64,000 nt of DNA from Chryseobacterium formosum (lineage in GTDB: Bacteria; Bacteroidota; Bacteroidia; Flavobacteriales; Weeksellaceae). Within the stretch, counting starts at the first letter, position 1; every line of letters starts with the position of its first letter. The notes beneath the pieces were generated by a model that saw only the letters and a list, made by a program, of their open reading frames with translations, was not told where the DNA came from and did no database searches. A program made the position numbers and the translations under genes. Location of the stretch: contig NZ_JAOVZW010000001.1 in NCBI RefSeq assembly GCF_026460885.1, positions 310,001-374,000 on the forward strand. The letters are read 5' to 3'. Below are positions 41,257 to 50,753 of this stretch, piece after piece.

Positions 41257-42693
41257 TTAAATATATTTATTTTCTACCAATAACCAAAGTCTTTGCGCAT
41301 ATTCATCCACTTTATCCCATTTTTTATCGTAATAAAGCTCGCTCAGATATTCTTTGGCTTCGTTAATATTTCTGCATCTGTTTAGCTCAGAAACGGCATC
41401 ATTTAAGTCTGTCTGACTTCCGCCGAAAAGTACTTTTGTGAAAGCAATTCTATCGTTCAGATCAAGTCTGAATTCTGGTCTTTGCTTTTCAGCTTCCATA
41501 AAGTTTATCGGAATATTGGTTTTAATCAAACTTCCGGTGTCTTCTTTTACAACTGGAATTTCGACTTTTTCATGCGGAGTTTCTCTTTCCAAAGGATCAT
41601 CATCAAACAAGGTCTGAATATTTTTTAAACCTCTGATATTGGCCAGTTTTATTTTCTTTTCCTGACGATAAGCCTCAATATTTTCGAAACTTTCGTCAGA
41701 TTTTAGATTTTCCTGATTTACTTCTGATGGTTTATCAATATCAACAATTTTCCTTCTGTCTGAATCTTCAGATTTTACTTCGATTTCTTCAGCTTTAATT
41801 TCTTCAACTTCAGAATCTTTTTTAATTTCAGTTAAAATCGCTTCAACATTAGAATTTTCAGTGATAATTTCTTCCTGATTATGATTAAAATCATTTGATT
41901 GATATTCACTTTCTGTTTCTTCAATCAAAATTTCATCTTCATTTTGTTCCGTTGCAAAAATATCAGCAATAACATGAGTTTCTGTTTCTGCGGAATCCGA
42001 TTTCTGAATTTCCTCTTCAGTAATTTCATTTAATTGATCATTAAAAACTACCTCTTCTTCTGTAACTTCATTGTTGAAACTTTCTTCAATAAAATCATCA
42101 TCACTTTCAGGCTCAGAATCTTCAAGAATTCGGTCTTCATCTACAAAACTTAAAACTTGATCGGTATTTTCCGGTTCTTCATCAATTTCATTCAATTGGT
42201 TATTAAAAACAGCTTCTTCTTCCAATTCCAAATGATCTGAAATTTCATCTGAGACAAAATTTTCGTTCGCTTCAGGTTGATTTTCTTCTGCTAACTGAAC
42301 AACATTTTCATGGAAATCGCTTTCGATAATTTCATTCAGTTGATTATTAAAAATAGCTTCCTCCTCTTCTACCAAAATATTATTTTCAGTTTCTTCAAAA
42401 GATTCGGAACCAATTTCTTTGAGTTCATTGTTGAAAATTGCCTCTTCTTCTGTTACCAAATGATCTGAAATTAAAACTTCAGTTCTCTGATAATTAGAAA
42501 AATTTGAATTTTCTTGGCTGTAATGTTCCAGATTTTTATTCAACAATTTCAAAAAAGCAATTTTTTCGGCAAGATCATTCAGCAGATCGTGCTTAGAAAT
42601 CAGTTCGTCAACGTTGTTTGTTTTGCCTAAAATATCAATGATATTCTTAGATTCAAAAAAAATCTTATCCTGTAAATCTTGAATGTTCTGCAT
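41257..42693 (-). CDS. Acidic internally repeated protein with conserved C-terminal domain
   Basis: The protein has 478 residues, with no signal peptide. The first 70 residues are a helical head. The middle (about 75-330) is extremely rich in Glu, Asp, Asn and Ser and carries at least four copies of the motif EEEAIFNNQLNEI at irregular 40-70-residue spacing. The last 85 residues (FRLDLNDRIAFTKVLFGGSQ ... KWDKVDEYAQRLWLLVENKY) look like a folded, conserved domain. The repeats suggest linear binding motifs that recruit several copies of a partner. It is upstream of rsmI and divergent from tdk. Function is not known. Confidence 0.7.
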   Translation of the reverse strand: MQNIQDLQDKIFFESKNIIDILGKTNNVDELISKHDLLNDLAEKIAFLKLLNKNLEHYSQENSNFSNYQRTEVLISDHLVTEEEAIFNNELKEIGSESFEETENNILVEEEEAIFNNQLNEIIESDFHENVVQLAEENQPEANENFVSDEISDHLELEEEAVFNNQLNEIDEEPENTDQVLSFVDEDRILEDSEPESDDDFIEESFNNEVTEEEVVFNDQLNEITEEEIQKSDSAETETHVIADIFATEQNEDEILIEETESEYQSNDFNHNQEEIITENSNVEAILTEIKKDSEVEEIKAEEIEVKSEDSDRRKIVDIDKPSEVNQENLKSDESFENIEAYRQEKKIKLANIRGLKNIQTLFDDDPLERETPHEKVEIPVVKEDTGSLIKTNIPINFMEAEKQRPEFRLDLNDRIAFTKVLFGGSQTDLNDAVSELNRCRNINEAKEYLSELYYDKKWDKVDEYAQRLWLLVENKYI

Positions 42694-42753
42694 CGTAGAT
42701 TCTTATTAAAATTGCTTACTTTTGATGTTAAAATATTACGGCTAATTTAACAA

Positions 42754-43338
42754 ATGTTTTTAGAAAATACAATTAATCATTCCAAACAGAGCGGTTGGAT
42801 GGAAGTTATTTGTGGCTCAATGTTTTCCGGAAAAACCGAAGAGTTGATCCGACGATTACGAAGAGCAGAAATGGCGGGGCAGAATGTGGAAATTTTTAAA
42901 CCTAAAACAGATACAAGATATTCTGAAGAAGATGTTGTTTCACATAATAAAAATAAAATCCGCAGCACTGCTGTAGAAAATCCTAATGAAATTATTTTAT
43001 TGGGATCAAATTGTGATGTAGTAGGAATTGATGAAGCTCAGTTTTTTGACGAAAGCATTGTAGAAATAGCCAATCAATTGGCAAACAGCGGAATTCGAGT
43101 AGTAATTGCAGGTTTGGATATGGATTTTCTTGGACGACCTTTCGGACCAATGCCGAATTTGATGGCAACAGCAGAATATGTGACGAAAGTTCACGCCATT
43201 TGCAGAAGAACAGGAAATTTAGCCAATTATTCCATGAGAACGTCTTCCGGAAAAGACCTTGTAGAATTGGGAGAAACAGAAGCTTATGATGCTGTGAGCA
43301 GAAGGATTTTTGTGGAAGAAGTTTTAAATAAGAAATAA
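42754..43338 (+). CDS. tdk: Thymidine kinase with altered zinc site
   Basis: The protein has 194 residues. The P-loop is GSMFSGKTEELI (residues 21-32), the Mg-binding region GIDEAQFFD (91-99), and the substrate lasso TGNLANYSMR. It phosphorylates thymidine in the salvage pathway. Type II kinases normally have a structural zinc bound by four cysteines; here only Cys150 of the first pair is left (CRRTG), and the second pair is replaced (SRRIF), so zinc is probably not bound. Identification is secure. Confidence 0.92.
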   Translation: MFLENTINHSKQSGWMEVICGSMFSGKTEELIRRLRRAEMAGQNVEIFKPKTDTRYSEEDVVSHNKNKIRSTAVENPNEIILLGSNCDVVGIDEAQFFDESIVEIANQLANSGIRVVIAGLDMDFLGRPFGPMPNLMATAEYVTKVHAICRRTGNLANYSMRTSSGKDLVELGETEAYDAVSRRIFVEEVLNKK

Positions 43339-43497
43339 GGTTAAGGCAAATTAATTCTTTGAAATCAAATTTATTTTTTAATTTTTTTATCACACTTAGC
43401 CTGCCGAAGTGCTTTTAAATAAATAACTTACTTAAATTAAAAATTGCGCCTTTGCGATTAACCAATAACACCAAAAAAATAAGCAGAAAGGGCACCA

Positions 43498-45945
43498 ATG
43501 AATTATACCATCAAACAAATTGCAGAGATTGCCAACGCAAAAGTCATTGGTGATAAAAATTTAGTTATAAAAAACATAGCTTTTGACAGTAGAATTATTT
43601 ATTCTACGAAAAATACTGCTTTCATAGCCATCAACACGAATAAAAATTCCGGAGAAAAGTTTATTGAATCTGCGATTGACAGAGGAATCAACGTGATTAT
43701 TTCAGAACACCACTTTCCTCAGTTTGAAAATGTCAATTGGATTATTGTTGAAAATTCTGTGGAATTTCTTCAAAAATTAGCCAAATTTCATTTCGAAAAT
43801 TCACTTTTAAAATCTATTGGAATTACCGGAAGCAACGGTAAAACGATTTTGAAAGAATGGCTTTACCAATGCCTTTGGAATGAATTTCCGACCGTAAAAA
43901 GTCCGAAAAGCTTCAATTCTCAGATTGGTCTTCCACTTTCTCTCCTTCAGATTAATGATTCTCACAAACTTGGAATTTTTGAAGTAGGAATTTCGAAACC
44001 TGATGAGATGCAGAAACTTGAAAGGATTTTTAGCCCTCAAATTGGTTTACTAACGCATATTGGAACTGCTCATCTTGCTAATTTCAAATCGGAAGAAGAA
44101 TTGATTGATGAAAAAATCAAACTTTTTAAAGGTTCTGAAGTGATTATTTTTAATGGAGACAATCAATTGGTTTTAAATAAAATAAATAATCTATATTCAA
44201 GTAAAAAATTAATCACTTACGGTTTTAAAGAAAATAATCAGGTTTACTTTAAAAATTTAAATTCAAAAGAAGAAAATCTTATTGTAAAATATTTTGACGA
44301 AGAAATTTCTTTCCCTGTTCATCAAAGAGACGAAGCCACGTTAACCAATGCTTTGGCTCTTGTAACAGTTCTAAAGGAGCTAGGAATCGAAAATCAAAAG
44401 ATTGTTGAAAAAATCAATACTTTAAAGGCCGTTGAAATGCGACTTGAAGCTATTGAAGGAATAAAAAACAATATCATCATTAATGATTCCTTTAATCTTG
44501 ATTTAGATTCATTGAAAACCGCACTTCAGTTTTTAAATGAATACAATAAATCTAAAAAATCTTTGGTTTTAACTGATATTTTTGATGTCAATTTTAATTC
44601 TAAAGAATTATACGAAGAAGTTTCAGATTTGGTAAACGAACAAAAATTTGATTCTGTTTTCTTAATCGGCAACGAAATATCAAATTTCAGTGATTTATTT
44701 AAATCTAAAACATATACTTTCATTAATACTCATGAATTAATTGACAGTAAACATCTTACAGAACTAGAAAATCAAATCATTTTACTGAAAGGTGCAAGAA
44801 AATTTGAGATTGAAAAAGTAAAAGATTTACTTGAGCTTAGAAAACATGATACAGTTTTAGAAATTAATTTAAATGCACTTCTGCATAATATTAATTATCA
44901 TAAATCCTTACTTAAACCAGCCACAAAAATGATGGCAATGGTAAAAGCAAACGCTTATGGATTAGGAAGTTATGAAATTTCAGAATTTTTGCAGCACCAT
45001 CACATTGATTATCTTGGAGTTGCTTTCGCAGATGAAGGTGTTGAGCTTAGAAAGAAAGGAATTACGGTACCTATCGTTGTAATGAATCCTGAGCAACACA
45101 GCTATGACACAGTGATTGAATACAATTTAGAACCTGAAATCTACAGCTTCCGTGTTCTAGAATTGTTTTACGCAGCGGTTCAAAAATCGGGTTTTGATAA
45201 AAAATATCCTATCCACATAAAGCTTGAGACAGGAATGCATCGTCTTGGTTTTAAAGGTTTCGAGTTAAATGAGCTGAGCGAAACTTTAGACAAAATGAAT
45301 GTAAAAGTTCAAAGTATTTTCAGTCATCTTTCGTCTTCAGATATACCAGAGGAGAAAGAGTTTACATTAAATCAGCTGGAAACATTTGAAAAAAATTCAA
45401 GCTATTTGATTAAAAAATTGAAATACACTCCTATCCGACATATCTTAAATTCATCAGGAATTACAAGCTACACCAATCATCAATATGATATGGTGAGAAT
45501 TGGCATCGGAATGTTGGGAGAGTCACCAAATAGTGAAATACAAAAACAATTACAATCTGTTGTAAGTTTTAAAACCGTAATATCACAAATTTCTTTAGTA
45601 GAAAACGGAGAATCTGTTGGTTACAGCAGAAGATTTAAAGCTGATCATAATACAAAAATAGCCACAATTCCCGTTGGATATGCAGACGGAATTCCGAGAT
45701 TAATTGGAAATCAAATCGGAAATGTTGGCGTTAATAAACACTTAGCTCCCATTGTAGGAAGCATTTGCATGGATATGATGATGATCAATGTTGACCATAT
45801 TCCGAATGTAAAAGAAGGTGATACCGTTACCGTTTTTAATGCAAAACCAAGTTTAAAAGAATTTGCAGAATACTGTAAAACCATCACTTATGAAGTATTA
45901 ACCTCCATTTCACCTCGTGTAAAACGGATTTATGTAAAAGATTAA
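43498..45945 (+). CDS. MurF-alanine racemase fusion protein
   Basis: The protein has 815 residues. Residues 1-450 form a MurF-type ligase (GITGSNGKTILKEWL P-loop, GIFEVGISKPDEM, and a C-terminal domain with INDSFNLDLDSL); residues about 455-815 form alanine racemase (MMAMVKANAYGLG with the PLP lysine Lys483, LETGMHRLGF, GSICMDMMMINV). The fusion is established in Bacteroidota. It makes D-alanine and adds D-Ala-D-Ala to UDP-MurNAc-tripeptide in the cytoplasm. The next gene begins 2 bases after the stop. The AT-rich leader contains a CGCAAAGGCGCAA-like repeat unit (about 43445). Confidence 0.94.
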   Translation: MNYTIKQIAEIANAKVIGDKNLVIKNIAFDSRIIYSTKNTAFIAINTNKNSGEKFIESAIDRGINVIISEHHFPQFENVNWIIVENSVEFLQKLAKFHFENSLLKSIGITGSNGKTILKEWLYQCLWNEFPTVKSPKSFNSQIGLPLSLLQINDSHKLGIFEVGISKPDEMQKLERIFSPQIGLLTHIGTAHLANFKSEEELIDEKIKLFKGSEVIIFNGDNQLVLNKINNLYSSKKLITYGFKENNQVYFKNLNSKEENLIVKYFDEEISFPVHQRDEATLTNALALVTVLKELGIENQKIVEKINTLKAVEMRLEAIEGIKNNIIINDSFNLDLDSLKTALQFLNEYNKSKKSLVLTDIFDVNFNSKELYEEVSDLVNEQKFDSVFLIGNEISNFSDLFKSKTYTFINTHELIDSKHLTELENQIILLKGARKFEIEKVKDLLELRKHDTVLEINLNALLHNINYHKSLLKPATKMMAMVKANAYGLGSYEISEFLQHHHIDYLGVAFADEGVELRKKGITVPIVVMNPEQHSYDTVIEYNLEPEIYSFRVLELFYAAVQKSGFDKKYPIHIKLETGMHRLGFKGFELNELSETLDKMNVKVQSIFSHLSSSDIPEEKEFTLNQLETFEKNSSYLIKKLKYTPIRHILNSSGITSYTNHQYDMVRIGIGMLGESPNSEIQKQLQSVVSFKTVISQISLVENGESVGYSRRFKADHNTKIATIPVGYADGIPRLIGNQIGNVGVNKHLAPIVGSICMDMMMINVDHIPNVKEGDTVTVFNAKPSLKEFAEYCKTITYEVLTSISPRVKRIYVKD

Positions 45946-45947
45946 CT

Positions 45948-48104
45948 ATGAGAAAACTCCTGATTCTTTTATTTGCATTTCAATTACTTTTGATTCAATC
46001 TCAAGTAAAGAAAAACTTGGTCATTCCAAAAAATCCAAGAATAGGACTTTCACTTGCAGGTGGCGGAGCAAAAGGATTTTCTCATGTAGGAGTTCTAAAA
46101 GTTTTAGATTCTTTAGGTGTAAAAGTCGATTACATTTCAGGAACAAGTATGGGTGCAATCGTCGGTGGATTGTATGCATCAGGATATTCTGGAAAAGAAA
46201 TTGAAAAGATTGTGATGGATACAGATTTTTATTCATTAATCCGAGATCCTAAATCAAGAAAAGAAAGTTCATTTTTTAATAAATCAGTAGATAAATATTT
46301 ATTCTCCATTCCATTAAAAAACGGAAAAATTACACTCCCCTCTTCCATTAGTTCAGGACAGAAAAATGTCTATCTGTTGAAAGAATTATTTAAAAACGTT
46401 TCCAACGTGAATGATTTTTCTAAACTCCCTATTCCATTTCTATGTGTTGCCACGAATCTTGAAAGTGGAAATATGGAAATTTTTGAAAAGGGAGATTTAG
46501 TACAATCAATTATGGCAAGCTCAGCATTTCCTTCATTAATGGATCCAGTGAAAATTGGTGACAGTATTTATATTGACGGAGCAATGACGGTAAATTATCC
46601 TTCAAAACCATTGAAAGAAAAAGGAATTGATATCGTAATTGGTGTAGATTTAAATCAAGATCTTTCAAAAAGAGAAGATTTAAATAATATTATTTCGATT
46701 TTAAACCAAGTGATTGATTTCGGAATTCAAAAAGATACGAGAAGACAATATAAGTATACTGATATCAATATCAAGCCAAATCTAATAGGAATGACCGCAA
46801 CAAGCTATGACGACAAGAAAAAAATTCTTGACAGCGGTTATGTTGAAGGTTTAAAATATTCAGCAGTTTTAGATCAACTTCCAAAACGTGAATTTGACCG
46901 TCTTAGACAGCCCGTAAATCCAATTTATTCCAATGTTTATAAGATTGATAGTATTTCGATAGATGGAGGGAAAATCTACGGTAAAAACTACGTTCTTGGT
47001 AAAATGGGGCTTCGTCTTCCATCTATGCAAACTTATGGAAGTATTAATAAAGGTTTAGACAAATTGGTTGCAACTAATAATTATCGTTTTATCAATTATG
47101 ATATTGTAACAGAAAACAATTTCAATTATCTCAAATTATATGTAACCGAAGATGAAGCCAGACATTTCCTTAAAATTGGTTTACATTATGATGAGATTTT
47201 TAAAACCGGACTTTTATTAAATTATTCTGCGAAGCGTCTATTATTTAAAAATTCAAATCTTTCCTTAGATGTAGTTATAGGAGATAAACCTAGATATTAT
47301 TTAAATTATTTTGTTGATAACGGATATATTCCAGGGTTTGGAATTTATTCCTCAGGGATGAGTTTTGATTTAAAAGGAGACAACAACATCAATGTAGATA
47401 AATGGGAATGGCTTCGAAATGAAGTTTACATACAATCTGTTTGGAGAGATAAATTTGCAATCGGAACAGGGCTTAGTCATGATTATTTCGAAGCTGATAT
47501 GAATGGTACAAACAAAAGATATAATCGCTTTTTAAATCCTTATGTTTTTGTAAAAACAGATACTCAGGATGACAGAGATTTTCCAACAAAAGGAATTTAT
47601 CTTAATGCCGAAGGAAAAGTAATTGATTTACTTAAATCTGATGTCGAAAAACGTTTAATTCAAGTTAAAGCAGATGTAAGAGTAAATGTTCCAATCACAA
47701 AACAATTGAGTTATCATCTGAATCTTTATGGTGGGCTTACAATTGGCGACGACCTTCCTCAATATTATCAATACAGATTAGGAGGAATTTTCGAACAAAA
47801 TATCATCAATTTCAAAAACTTTTCAGGTTTTTATTTTGCACAGCTCAATACGAATAACGTTGTGATGATTTCAAACGATTTGCAGTATAAATTTTATAAG
47901 AACTTATTTCTTAGCGGTAACTTCACTTTTGCTAATCTTTCAGATGATATAAGTTTTGAAGACGCTGTAAAAGTTAATTACAGTTCTGTAGGAGCAACTT
48001 TAGGATACAAATCTCCTTTCGGGCAAATAAAACTGAATTTCAGTCACTCTCTCAAAAACAATCAAAAAGGTATATTCAGTGTTATATTAGGACACTGGTT
48101 TTAA
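45948..48104 (+). CDS. Patatin-like phospholipase with outer-membrane barrel
   Basis: The protein has 718 residues with a signal peptide (MRKLLILLFAFQLLLIQSQ). The patatin domain shows the oxyanion loop LAGGGAKGFSHVG, the nucleophile serine in SGTSMGAI (Ser67) and the aspartate in YIDGAMTVNYP (about 210). From about residue 330 a POTRA-like region and a BamA/Omp85-type beta-barrel follow, ending KGIFSVILGHWF with a terminal aromatic residue. This layout equals the PlpD type (type Vd) autotransporter. It would cut phospholipids at the surface or periplasmic face. It is tightly linked to murF-alr (2-base gap) and ybeY (4-base gap). Confidence 0.9.
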   Translation: MRKLLILLFAFQLLLIQSQVKKNLVIPKNPRIGLSLAGGGAKGFSHVGVLKVLDSLGVKVDYISGTSMGAIVGGLYASGYSGKEIEKIVMDTDFYSLIRDPKSRKESSFFNKSVDKYLFSIPLKNGKITLPSSISSGQKNVYLLKELFKNVSNVNDFSKLPIPFLCVATNLESGNMEIFEKGDLVQSIMASSAFPSLMDPVKIGDSIYIDGAMTVNYPSKPLKEKGIDIVIGVDLNQDLSKREDLNNIISILNQVIDFGIQKDTRRQYKYTDINIKPNLIGMTATSYDDKKKILDSGYVEGLKYSAVLDQLPKREFDRLRQPVNPIYSNVYKIDSISIDGGKIYGKNYVLGKMGLRLPSMQTYGSINKGLDKLVATNNYRFINYDIVTENNFNYLKLYVTEDEARHFLKIGLHYDEIFKTGLLLNYSAKRLLFKNSNLSLDVVIGDKPRYYLNYFVDNGYIPGFGIYSSGMSFDLKGDNNINVDKWEWLRNEVYIQSVWRDKFAIGTGLSHDYFEADMNGTNKRYNRFLNPYVFVKTDTQDDRDFPTKGIYLNAEGKVIDLLKSDVEKRLIQVKADVRVNVPITKQLSYHLNLYGGLTIGDDLPQYYQYRLGGIFEQNIINFKNFSGFYFAQLNTNNVVMISNDLQYKFYKNLFLSGNFTFANLSDDISFEDAVKVNYSSVGATLGYKSPFGQIKLNFSHSLKNNQKGIFSVILGHWF

Positions 48105-48108
48105 AATC

Positions 48109-48516
48109 ATGATACAATTCTTTTACGAAAACATATCCGAATCTGTCAATACAGATTACACAAAATGGCTGGAAGAAATCATTCTTTCAGAAGGAAAAAA
48201 ATTAGGTGAAATCAATTATATCTTCTGTGATGACGAATATTTACTGAAAGTAAATCAAGATTATCTTCAGCACGATTACTACACAGACATCATCACTTTC
48301 GACTATGTAAAAGGCAAAACCATAAACGGTGAGATTTTCGTATCTTTGCAGCGCATCTCAGACAACGCTTCTACTCTATCGAAAGATTACGAAGAAGAAC
48401 TGAGAAGAGTTTTAGCTCATGGCGTTCTTCACCTTTCCGGATATAAAGATAAAACCGAAGAGGAAGAGCAATTAATGCGAAGCAAAGAAGATTTTTATTT
48501 AGCGAAATACAATTAA
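48109..48516 (+). CDS. ybeY: Endoribonuclease YbeY, altered third metal ligand
   Basis: The protein has 135 residues. DIITFDY and the metal motif AHGVLHLSGYKDKTEEEE identify YbeY, which trims the 16S rRNA 3' end and takes part in ribosome quality control. The usual motif HGxLHLxGYDH has three histidines; here His104 and His108 are kept, but the third is replaced by Asp114 (GYKD). This seems to be a lineage-typical change. The gene is last in the tdk-ybeY plus-strand run before the repeat and parS site. Confidence 0.88.
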   Translation: MIQFFYENISESVNTDYTKWLEEIILSEGKKLGEINYIFCDDEYLLKVNQDYLQHDYYTDIITFDYVKGKTINGEIFVSLQRISDNASTLSKDYEEELRRVLAHGVLHLSGYKDKTEEEEQLMRSKEDFYLAKYN

Positions 48517-48594
48517 GAAATTGAAAAATTAAGTGATTAAGAAATTATATAATATCTAAATTTCACAATCTTTTAATTTTCTTAATTTATTTAA

Positions 48595-48672
48595 GAGCTT
48601 AATCCCGCTTCCGCACTCGCTATTATCTTTTATCAAAGAAAATGATCTCAAACAAATGCTACAATCGGGGCT
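48595..48672 (-). repeat. Second copy of the AGCCCCGATTG intergenic element
   Basis: Read on the minus strand this begins AGCCCCGATTGTAGCATTTG and ends with AGCGAGTGCGGAAGCGGGAT then TAAGCTC, matching both flanks of the element at 18721-18831. The centre is a short AT-rich imperfect hairpin in place of the 25-bp GC-rich one. It lies between ybeY and the first parS site. Confidence 0.65.
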
Positions 48673-48716
48673 AAAAACCCCACACACAAGCCTATTTAGC
48701 TTGTAATTTAAAAGAA

Positions 48717-48732
48717 TGTTTCACGTGAAACA
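48717..48732. promoter_or_regulatory. parS: parS site 1 (ParB binding)
   Basis: TGTTTCACGTGAAACA is a perfect 16-bp palindrome identical to the canonical bacterial parS sequence (extended to an 18-bp palindrome by the flanking A and T). ParB-bound parS sites cluster near the origin in most bacteria. It lies 45 bases before the mnmG start. Confidence 0.88.
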
Positions 48733-48777
48733 TTTATATAAAAATTAAAATTTAAGGCTTAAAATAAGCAATAAAAT

Positions 48778-50640
48778 ATGATTTCAGAAATATATGATGT
48801 AATCGTAGTTGGTGCCGGTCACGCAGGATGTGAAGCAGCAGCTGCAGCAGCGAATTTAGGTTCAAAGACGTTGCTTGTTACAATGAACATGCAGACCATC
48901 GGACAGATGAGCTGCAATCCTGCGATGGGAGGAATCGCAAAAGGACAAATCGTAAGAGAAATTGATGCGATGGGAGGATATTCAGGGATTATTGCAGATA
49001 AATCTGCGATACAATTCAAGATGCTAAACCTTTCAAAAGGTCCTGCAATGTGGTCACCAAGAACACAAAATGACAGAATGCTCTTCGCAGAAGAATGGCG
49101 TTATGCATTAGAAAACACCCCAAATCTAGACTTTTTCCAAGATATGGTTAAGAGCTTAATTATTGAGAATAATAAAGCTGTTGGTGTAATAACTTCTTTA
49201 GGAATTGAAATCAGATCTAAATCTGTTGTTCTTACAAATGGTACTTTCTTAAACGGTTTAATCCATGTCGGAGATAAACAATTAGGTGGTGGAAGAATGG
49301 GCGAACCAAGAGCTTTTGGAATCACTGAACAATTGGTTTCTTTTGGGTTTGAATCTGGAAGAATGAAGACGGGTACTCCACCTAGAGTGGATGGAAGAAG
49401 CCTTGATTATTCTAAAATGGAAGAACAAAAAGGAGATGAAAACCCTCAAAAATTCAGCTATTTAGATAGTCCTAAATTAACTAAGCAATTAAGTTGTCAC
49501 ATTGTCTATACAAACGAAACTGTACACGATATTTTACGTGAAGGATTTGATAGAAGTCCAATGTTCAATGGTACAATTCAAAGTTTAGGACCAAGATACT
49601 GTCCATCTATTGAAGATAAAATCAACCGATTTGCAGAGAGAAACAGACATCAGTTATTCGTAGAGCCTGAAGGTTGGAAAACTGTTGAAATATATGTAAA
49701 CGGATTCAGTTCTTCTTTACCTGAGGATGTTCAGATCAAAGCTATGAAACATATCCCTGGATTTGAAAACGTAAAAGTATTCAGACCTGGCTATGCTATT
49801 GAATACGACTACTTCCCTCCTACCCAATTAAAGCATACTTTAGAAACAAAATTAGTTGATAATTTATACTTTGCTGGACAAATAAATGGTACGACAGGTT
49901 ATGAAGAAGCGGCAGGACAAGGCTTAATTGCTGGTATAAATGCTCACAATAAAGTACATGAAAAGGATGAATTTATCTTAAACAGAGATGAAGCGTACAT
50001 CGGTGTTTTAGTAGACGATTTAATAACAAAAGGTACAGAAGAACCTTATAGAATGTTTACTTCAAGAGCTGAATATAGATTGCTTTTAAGACAGGATAAT
50101 GCTGATATCAGATTAACTGAGAAAGCTTTTGAATTAGGCTTAGCAAAAGAAGAAAGATTGAGAAGAGTTGAAGAAAAAATAGCTAAAAGTCAGGAACTTG
50201 AGGCATTTTTACGAGAAACTTCTTTAAAGCCGGGAATAATTAATCCTATCTTAGAAAGTATGGAAAGTAATCCTGTAGATCAAGCTTACAGAGCTTCACA
50301 ATTCCTTACAAGACCAAATATTACATTAGAAAAGCTTGACGAAATTGATACAATCAGAGAATTCACTTCTCAATTCACTGATGAAGTTCGTGAACAGGCT
50401 GAAGTAAATATCAAATATAAAGGTTACATTGAAAAGGAAAAAGAGAATGTCGCAAAGCTCAACCGTCTGGAAAATGTGAAAATTCCTGAGGATTTTGATT
50501 ATTTAAAAATATCAAGTTTATCTTCAGAAGCTAAGCAAAAAATGAACAATGTCAGACCAAAAACAGTTGCTCAAGCTGGAAGAATTAGTGGTGTTTCTCC
50601 TGCTGATATAAATGTTTTACTGGTCTATTTAGGACGTTAA
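48778..50640 (+). CDS. mnmG: tRNA uridine 5-carboxymethylaminomethyl modification enzyme MnmG
   Basis: The protein has 620 residues. The FAD-binding start [40 protein letters not shown], and [12 protein letters not shown] plus the C-terminal helical domain ([20 protein letters not shown]) are typical. With MnmE it makes the cmnm5 modification of wobble U34 in several tRNAs. In many bacteria the gene lies near the chromosome origin, and here it is bracketed by two parS sites. The mnmE gene is not in the window. Identification is secure. Confidence 0.97.
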   Translation: MISEIYDVIVVGAGHAGCEAAAAAANLGSKTLLVTMNMQTIGQMSCNPAMGGIAKGQIVREIDAMGGYSGIIADKSAIQFKMLNLSKGPAMWSPRTQNDRMLFAEEWRYALENTPNLDFFQDMVKSLIIENNKAVGVITSLGIEIRSKSVVLTNGTFLNGLIHVGDKQLGGGRMGEPRAFGITEQLVSFGFESGRMKTGTPPRVDGRSLDYSKMEEQKGDENPQKFSYLDSPKLTKQLSCHIVYTNETVHDILREGFDRSPMFNGTIQSLGPRYCPSIEDKINRFAERNRHQLFVEPEGWKTVEIYVNGFSSSLPEDVQIKAMKHIPGFENVKVFRPGYAIEYDYFPPTQLKHTLETKLVDNLYFAGQINGTTGYEEAAGQGLIAGINAHNKVHEKDEFILNRDEAYIGVLVDDLITKGTEEPYRMFTSRAEYRLLLRQDNADIRLTEKAFELGLAKEERLRRVEEKIAKSQELEAFLRETSLKPGIINPILESMESNPVDQAYRASQFLTRPNITLEKLDEIDTIREFTSQFTDEVREQAEVNIKYKGYIEKEKENVAKLNRLENVKIPEDFDYLKISSLSSEAKQKMNNVRPKTVAQAGRISGVSPADINVLLVYLGR

Positions 50641-50648
50641 GTACAAAA

Positions 50649-50664
50649 TGTTTCACGTGAAACA
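50649..50664. promoter_or_regulatory. parS: parS site 2 (ParB binding)
   Basis: An identical TGTTTCACGTGAAACA palindrome starts 8 bases after the mnmG stop and is 1932 bp from the first site. The ParB-binding sequence is the same over 18 bp including the flanks. Confidence 0.88.
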
Positions 50665-50753
50665 TAGATAAAATAAAAGCAAATTTTAAGGTATTTCTGA
50701 GCTTATTAAAGCCTCTAAATATCTTAATTTTATTATTTAAAAGAATAATTCAA

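Noticed and set aside
48686..48704. Terminator-like stem ACAAGC/GCTTGT after ybeY
   Set aside because: The 6-bp stem is short and no T-run follows.
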